Positions 60,255 through 64,000 of a stretch of 64,000 nt of DNA are shown in pieces; the stretch's first letter is position 1, and each line of letters opens with the position of its first letter. The DNA lies in assembly GCF_024006985.1 (NCBI RefSeq), contig NZ_JAMXIB010000001.1, positions 310,001 to 374,000 of the forward strand, in the 5' to 3' direction. Both the position numbers and the translations under genes were made by a program. Under the pieces are notes generated by a model. The model searched no databases. It had not been told where the DNA came from and was given only the letters and a program-made list of their open reading frames with translations. This stretch comes from Robiginitalea marina. GTDB taxonomy: Bacteria > Bacteroidota > Bacteroidia > Flavobacteriales > Flavobacteriaceae.

Positions 60255-60872
60255 CTATTTCGTTTTTTTTATCAGGCCAGCCCGTTCCAGGGCCCTGGTA
60301 TAAGCGTCCGGGGTATCGATGTCCAGGACGGCATCCCCCCCGTCGAGGATACGGCATTGCTCAGGAATGGATTGCAGGTAGGCTTTTGCCCCCTGCCCCC
60401 CCTGCAGGTCGAACAGGGGTTCCCAGAAAGCCCTTGGAAAAAGGACCGGAACCCCCGGGGATGCTTTATAGCCGGTGGCAATCACAAAGCCGGGATGTTT
60501 CTGGTATTCCCGGAGCATTTCCTTAAGATACCGGGCACTTACCAGCGGCTGGTCTGCCAGCAGGACCACCACTGCTTCGGTGCCCGGGGCATGGTCCAGG
60601 ATCCACTTCAGGCCTGTCGCCAGGCTCGACCCCATGCCGGTTTCCCATAACGGGTTCTCGCAGGCCCCGATCCCTGCCGCACGGGCCACGGGAAGTAATT
60701 TATCATAATGTGCACCGCCCACGGCAACCACTTTGTCAATGCCCGCCTGGTGCACCACCTGTGCCAAATGTTCCAACAGGGGGACCTCCCCCCATGGCAA
60801 CAGGGCCTTGGTGCGTCCCATCCTCCGGGAAGCCCCTGCGGCCAGGATAATACACGCCGGGGTTGCTTTCAT
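60255..60872 (-). CDS. mocA: molybdenum cofactor nucleotidyltransferase (MocA-like)
   Basis: 205 aa. LAAGASRRMGRTKALLPW is the nucleotide-binding opening of the MobA/MocA family, with LLADQPLVSARY for the metal-binding aspartate. MocA attaches CMP to molybdopterin for xanthine dehydrogenase-type enzymes; MobA would add GMP. The neighbouring xdhC favours the CMP form (inference). 4-nt overlap with xdhC. Confidence 0.85.
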   Translation of the reverse strand: MKATPACIILAAGASRRMGRTKALLPWGEVPLLEHLAQVVHQAGIDKVVAVGGAHYDKLLPVARAAGIGACENPLWETGMGSSLATGLKWILDHAPGTEAVVVLLADQPLVSARYLKEMLREYQKHPGFVIATGYKASPGVPVLFPRAFWEPLFDLQGGQGAKAYLQSIPEQCRILDGGDAVLDIDTPDAYTRALERAGLIKKTK

Positions 60873-61882
60873 CTCTGGTGTATTGCCCCCTGTTTCTCCC
60901 TTAGCGGGATGGGCCGGGACCCCCGCGTTGCAGACAGGATTTCAGCGATAATCGAAATGGCTATTTCCTGTGGGCTTTCCGCAGCCAAATCTAGGCCAGC
61001 GGGCCCATGGATTCCTTCAAGGAAGGCCTCGACAACCTCAGGGTCCCGCTCGAGCAATTCCCCCAGCAGGCGCTCCCTGCGGTGCGCCGGGCCCAGGATT
61101 CCCAGGTAAGCGGGCGTGGCCCGGCTCAGGCGGAGGAGGTATTTCAGGTCTTTCGAATAGCTGTGCGTCATGAGGATTACAGCCGTTTGCCGATCCACGA
61201 GTGCACTATCAAGGGTTTCGGGCATGGTGGAGAGGACCTGTAACGCCCCCTTAAAATGGTCCGTGCCCCGGGCATCATCTGCCCCCACCACCACGATGAC
61301 CTCCCAGCCCAGCTGTGAAGCCATAGCCGTTAGCTGAACGGCATCGTGCTCGGCTCCCAGGATCAGCAGGCGCATCAGAGGCGGGAGGTGTCCTTCAAAA
61401 AGCAGGGTGTCAGGGCCCGGGCTAAATCCGCCGCGGACCGAAAATCTTCCCTCCTCCAGGATCAGGACGCTGCCCATCCGCGGGTCGGGCCCGTCTTCGA
61501 GGAAGTAATGGGAGTCCATCCGAAAGGCGCTTCGATGCCTTAACTGCTCCTCAAACGCCCTGGCCAGTCCGGCCTCCGGTCGGAAAGGTTCCAGCAGGAT
61601 GTGCAGGATGCCCTCGCAACCCAGGCGGTAGCGCCCGTCGTAGGTCATCATTCTCGGAACCCCGGATTTAAAAACCGCAGCGGCCTGCAGGTGGATTTCC
61701 TTTTCCACACAGCCGCCGCTGACCGCCCCGAAGGCTGCCCCGTTCTCCAGCACCAGCATGCGCACCCCAGCCCCCCTGTAAGAAGAACCCGAAAGGGCCA
61801 CCACGGTGGCCAGGACGGCTTCGATCCCAAGAGTGCTGGCTTGTCGGTAGCCATGGAGGATTTCCTTTAGTTCATGCGTCAA
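60869..61882 (-). CDS. xdhC: XdhC-family molybdenum cofactor insertion protein
   Basis: 337 aa. N-terminal SGSSYRGAGVRML and GGCVEKEI, and a C-terminal Rossmann domain with LILGAEHDAVQL. XdhC binds sulfurated molybdopterin and inserts it into molybdenum hydroxylases, protecting it on the way. It overlaps moeA and mocA by 4 nt each side. No molybdenum hydroxylase is in the window. Confidence 0.92.
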   Translation of the reverse strand: MTHELKEILHGYRQASTLGIEAVLATVVALSGSSYRGAGVRMLVLENGAAFGAVSGGCVEKEIHLQAAAVFKSGVPRMMTYDGRYRLGCEGILHILLEPFRPEAGLARAFEEQLRHRSAFRMDSHYFLEDGPDPRMGSVLILEEGRFSVRGGFSPGPDTLLFEGHLPPLMRLLILGAEHDAVQLTAMASQLGWEVIVVVGADDARGTDHFKGALQVLSTMPETLDSALVDRQTAVILMTHSYSKDLKYLLRLSRATPAYLGILGPAHRRERLLGELLERDPEVVEAFLEGIHGPAGLDLAAESPQEIAISIIAEILSATRGSRPIPLREKQGAIHQR

Positions 61883-63081
61883 CTCAGTAAGCTTTTATAA
61901 TAATGGAATGGAACGCTTTCCCCCGCAAGGTAGGGCGTTTCCCTGGGTTCCAGGCAAGCAAAGCCATGAGCCCTGGAAAGGCTCAGGAAATCGCCGGAAC
62001 TATTCATGGGGACAGCTGAAAATACCAGCTTTCCCTGGTCTTCGCGCACTTCCCCCAGCCGAAACTGGGTAAGGGGCGTGGTGTTTTCCTCGGTTTCGGG
62101 CAGTAAAACCTGGTGTTTCTTCAGTTCCAGGCCCCAGCAGTTCCATAACCAGGCCTTAAAATACAAATGATAATTCAAAAAAGTGGAGACGGGGTTCCCG
62201 GGGAAGGAAAACACCAGGCAACCGGAATGCCGGTTGATCCCAAACCAGAAAGGTTTTCCAGGCCGTTGGGCCACCCGGTGGAAGATGTTTTCCACCCCCA
62301 GTTCCGCAAAAAGCCCGGGGAGGTAGTCGTATTTCCCCATAGAGACCCCCCCGCTGAGCAAGACGACCCCTGGTTGGTCCAGGGCCGTAGCCAGGGTGCA
62401 TTGTATTTTTTCGGGATGATCCGGGAGGTGGCCCACGTTGGGGTGTATCCGCAGTTCCCCGAGGGCCGATTGCAGGGCATAGATGTTGGACCGCCTGATT
62501 TGGTGGGGCAGCGGGCTGGCATCCACGGGCACCAGTTCGTCTCCGGTTGAAAACAGGCTGGTGCGCGGCAGGGCAAATACCTCGGCAACAGATTTCCCAA
62601 CAGAGGCCAAAACGGCCATTTCCGCAGGGCCGATAGCCTGGCCGGGCGATAGCAGGAGCTTTCCGGCCCCGGAATCACTTCCCCGGGGATGGATATTTTG
62701 TCCGCGGTTTACAGGGGCTTTAATCCACGCCACCCCCTCCCTGATTTCCAGGTCCTCGTAACGCACCACCGTATCGGCCCCTTCGGGCACCATGGCCCCG
62801 GTCATGACCTCCATACAGGTGGCAGGGTCATTCAGGCATTGAAGCGGGGTTCCGGCCCGGGCCTCGCCACGGATGGGAAAATCCCTTTGTCCTTCCCGGA
62901 ATGCCGCATAAGCCAGGGCGATCCCGTCCATGGTAGCCCTGTCAAAAGGAGGCAGGTCACGGTCAGAATACACCTCCCCTGCCAGGATCCGGCCCCCGCA
63001 ATCTTCCAGGGGTATCTGTTCTGTCCCGAGGGCCAGGGGATGCGATAGCACCAATTCAAATGCTTCGGCAAAAGAAATCAT
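61879..63081 (-). CDS. moeA: molybdopterin molybdotransferase
   Basis: 400 aa. PPFDRATMDGIA, GAMVPEGADTVVRYED, FSTGDELVPV, LSGGVSMGKYDYLP and FSFPGNPVSTF are the family motifs over domains I-IV. It inserts molybdate into adenylylated molybdopterin. The start at 63081 begins with MISFAEAFELVL; a longer start at 63108 is possible. Follows moeB after 79 nt. Confidence 0.95.
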   Translation of the reverse strand: MISFAEAFELVLSHPLALGTEQIPLEDCGGRILAGEVYSDRDLPPFDRATMDGIALAYAAFREGQRDFPIRGEARAGTPLQCLNDPATCMEVMTGAMVPEGADTVVRYEDLEIREGVAWIKAPVNRGQNIHPRGSDSGAGKLLLSPGQAIGPAEMAVLASVGKSVAEVFALPRTSLFSTGDELVPVDASPLPHQIRRSNIYALQSALGELRIHPNVGHLPDHPEKIQCTLATALDQPGVVLLSGGVSMGKYDYLPGLFAELGVENIFHRVAQRPGKPFWFGINRHSGCLVFSFPGNPVSTFLNYHLYFKAWLWNCWGLELKKHQVLLPETEENTTPLTQFRLGEVREDQGKLVFSAVPMNSSGDFLSLSRAHGFACLEPRETPYLAGESVPFHYYKSLLS

Positions 63082-63160
63082 CCGCGTTTTATTTTTTTCC
63101 TGGGGCACCCCCTGCAGACCCCACGGCCCGGGCAGATACCCCTGAAGCTGAAACCCCTCG

Positions 63161-64000
63161 CTACCGCAGTTTGACAGGCTCCTGAATCAGGTCCCGGACC
63201 CCTCCGGCAATCCAGTGGACCTCAGCATGCTCCAGCCTTCCCTTCAATTTTTGATACCCCTGAGCACTCCGGCTTCCCGTTTCGCAAATCAGGTAGACCG
63301 GGGCGGGACCATCGAGGTCCCCCAGCTCCTGTTCCAGGGTGAGAAGCGGGATGTTGCGGGAACCGGGAATGTGCAAGGCTTTGAATTCACGGGCCTCCCT
63401 GACATCCACCAGGGTATGGGGTGTTCCATCCCGAAGGATATTCCTGTATTGCGCTACGGAAATACTGCCGCCCTGGTCACAGAACCCGGAAAGGTATTGG
63501 GAAGCGCTGTAGAGCTGCCTTGCCCCTTCCTCTTTTGCCCGGCTAAAGCGGATCTGCCGCGACTGGTGGTCGAGGGCGTTGAATAAAAGGAGTTTTCCGG
63601 AAAGGATTTCCCCCAGTCCGCAGACTACTTTAACCGCTTCCAGGGCCTGGAGGGTCCCGATCACCCCGGGCAGGACCCCGAGGGTCCCCAACTGGTTGCA
63701 ATCAGGTATTTCGCCCGGGCGCGGGGCCTGGGGAAACAAACACCGGTAGGTGGGGCCTCCCCGGTAATTAAAAACACTGAGTTGTCCCTCGAACCCATGG
63801 AGGGCTCCATAAATCCACGGGATACCCCGGATGGCACAGGCGTCGTCAAGCAGGTAGCGGGTAGGGATGCGATCGGTGGCATCCACCACAAGGTCATAGA
63901 GCTCAAGCAACTCCAGGGCATTACCGGGAAGCACGAAAGTGGCATGGCTGTCTATGCGGGTATCCGGGTTTTGGCGATGCAATTTTTCAGCCAAGACCGC
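63161..64000 (-). CDS. moeB: MoeB/ThiF-like adenylyltransferase with C-terminal rhodanese domain, N-terminus cut by window
   Basis: 280 residues of the C-terminal part. LVVDATDRIPTRYLLDDAC and CLFPQAPRPGEIPDCN...GTLGVLPGVIGTLQALE are from the E1-like domain. The rhodanese domain follows, with LVDVREAREFKALHIPGSRNIP and active-site CETGSRS. It activates the MoaD C-terminus for sulfur transfer in molybdopterin synthesis. The zinc cysteines expected before CLFP (CxxC) read TYRC, and the second CxxC is not seen. The ATP site is beyond position 64000. Confidence 0.85.
   Translation of the reverse strand, partial: AVLAEKLHRQNPDTRIDSHATFVLPGNALELLELYDLVVDATDRIPTRYLLDDACAIRGIPWIYGALHGFEGQLSVFNYRGGPTYRCLFPQAPRPGEIPDCNQLGTLGVLPGVIGTLQALEAVKVVCGLGEILSGKLLLFNALDHQSRQIRFSRAKEEGARQLYSASQYLSGFCDQGGSISVAQYRNILRDGTPHTLVDVREAREFKALHIPGSRNIPLLTLEQELGDLDGPAPVYLICETGSRSAQGYQKLKGRLEHAEVHWIAGGVRDLIQEPVKLR

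Overview
The window (64 kb, about 54% GC by eye) looks like the chromosome of a GC-rich marine flavobacterium (Flavobacteriaceae, Robiginitalea-like). The reasons are Bacteroidetes-type promoters (-7 box TAnnTTTG in front of at least sixteen genes), no Shine-Dalgarno signals, a type IX secretion sorting domain, TlpA/DUF4369 and DUF1835 families, a fused 2-oxoacid dehydrogenase E1, and MutS2 without an Smr domain. The species assignment is inference. No rRNA, tRNA, transposase, prophage or CRISPR array was seen.

Layout. 1-8.2 kb: truncated gamma-glutamyltransferase with acpH, glmM, a lipid A acyltransferase divergent from a rhomboid protease, and envelope lipoproteins. 8.3-16.4 kb: large FAD/Fe-S D-2-hydroxyacid dehydrogenase, LpxH-like phosphatase, aroC, dicarboxylate symporter, HExxxH/QEGLA protein and DCC protein. 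16.5-22.4 kb: TPR-HTH regulator divergent from a lipoprotein and from an operon of T9SS cargo, outer-membrane barrel and tail-fibre-like autoproteolytic protein. 22.4-30.1 kb: mutS2, ung, a nucleoside phosphorylase operon, SUI1/YciH and a 2OG-Fe(II) oxygenase. 30.2-37.9 kb: fused E1, then a tightly overlapping seven-gene operon combining a type III polyketide synthase, methyltransferase and FAD oxidoreductase with its own ACP, ketosynthase, dehydratase and enoyl reductase. 38-46.7 kb: HPF, TerC, BNR/VPS10 protein, MFS pump, lipoproteins and a barrel. 46.7-47.4 kb: non-coding tandem array of six 112-bp hairpin units. 47.4-58.4 kb: EF-G paralogue, sorbosone dehydrogenase-like lipoprotein, FKBP, exported Pcm, EamA, alcohol dehydrogenase, fasciclin protein, SDR and M19-like dipeptidase. 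58.7-59.1 kb: two tandem paralogous 37-aa microproteins with a strong terminator. 59.2-64 kb: molybdenum-cofactor operon (moeB partial, moeA, xdhC, mocA) ending in an exported amidohydrolase.

Functional reading. The polyketide operon has the logic of a dedicated phenolic-lipid or alkylquinone pathway: a private fatty-acid module loads a long acyl chain for the type III synthase, and the ring is then methylated and oxidised. Only the ketoreductase is missing. The Moco genes imply a molybdenum hydroxylase just outside the window. The least explained features are the microprotein pair, the 112-bp array, the polyketide operon, the regulator-linked secretion locus, and an 18-bp palindrome carrying -7 boxes on both strands.
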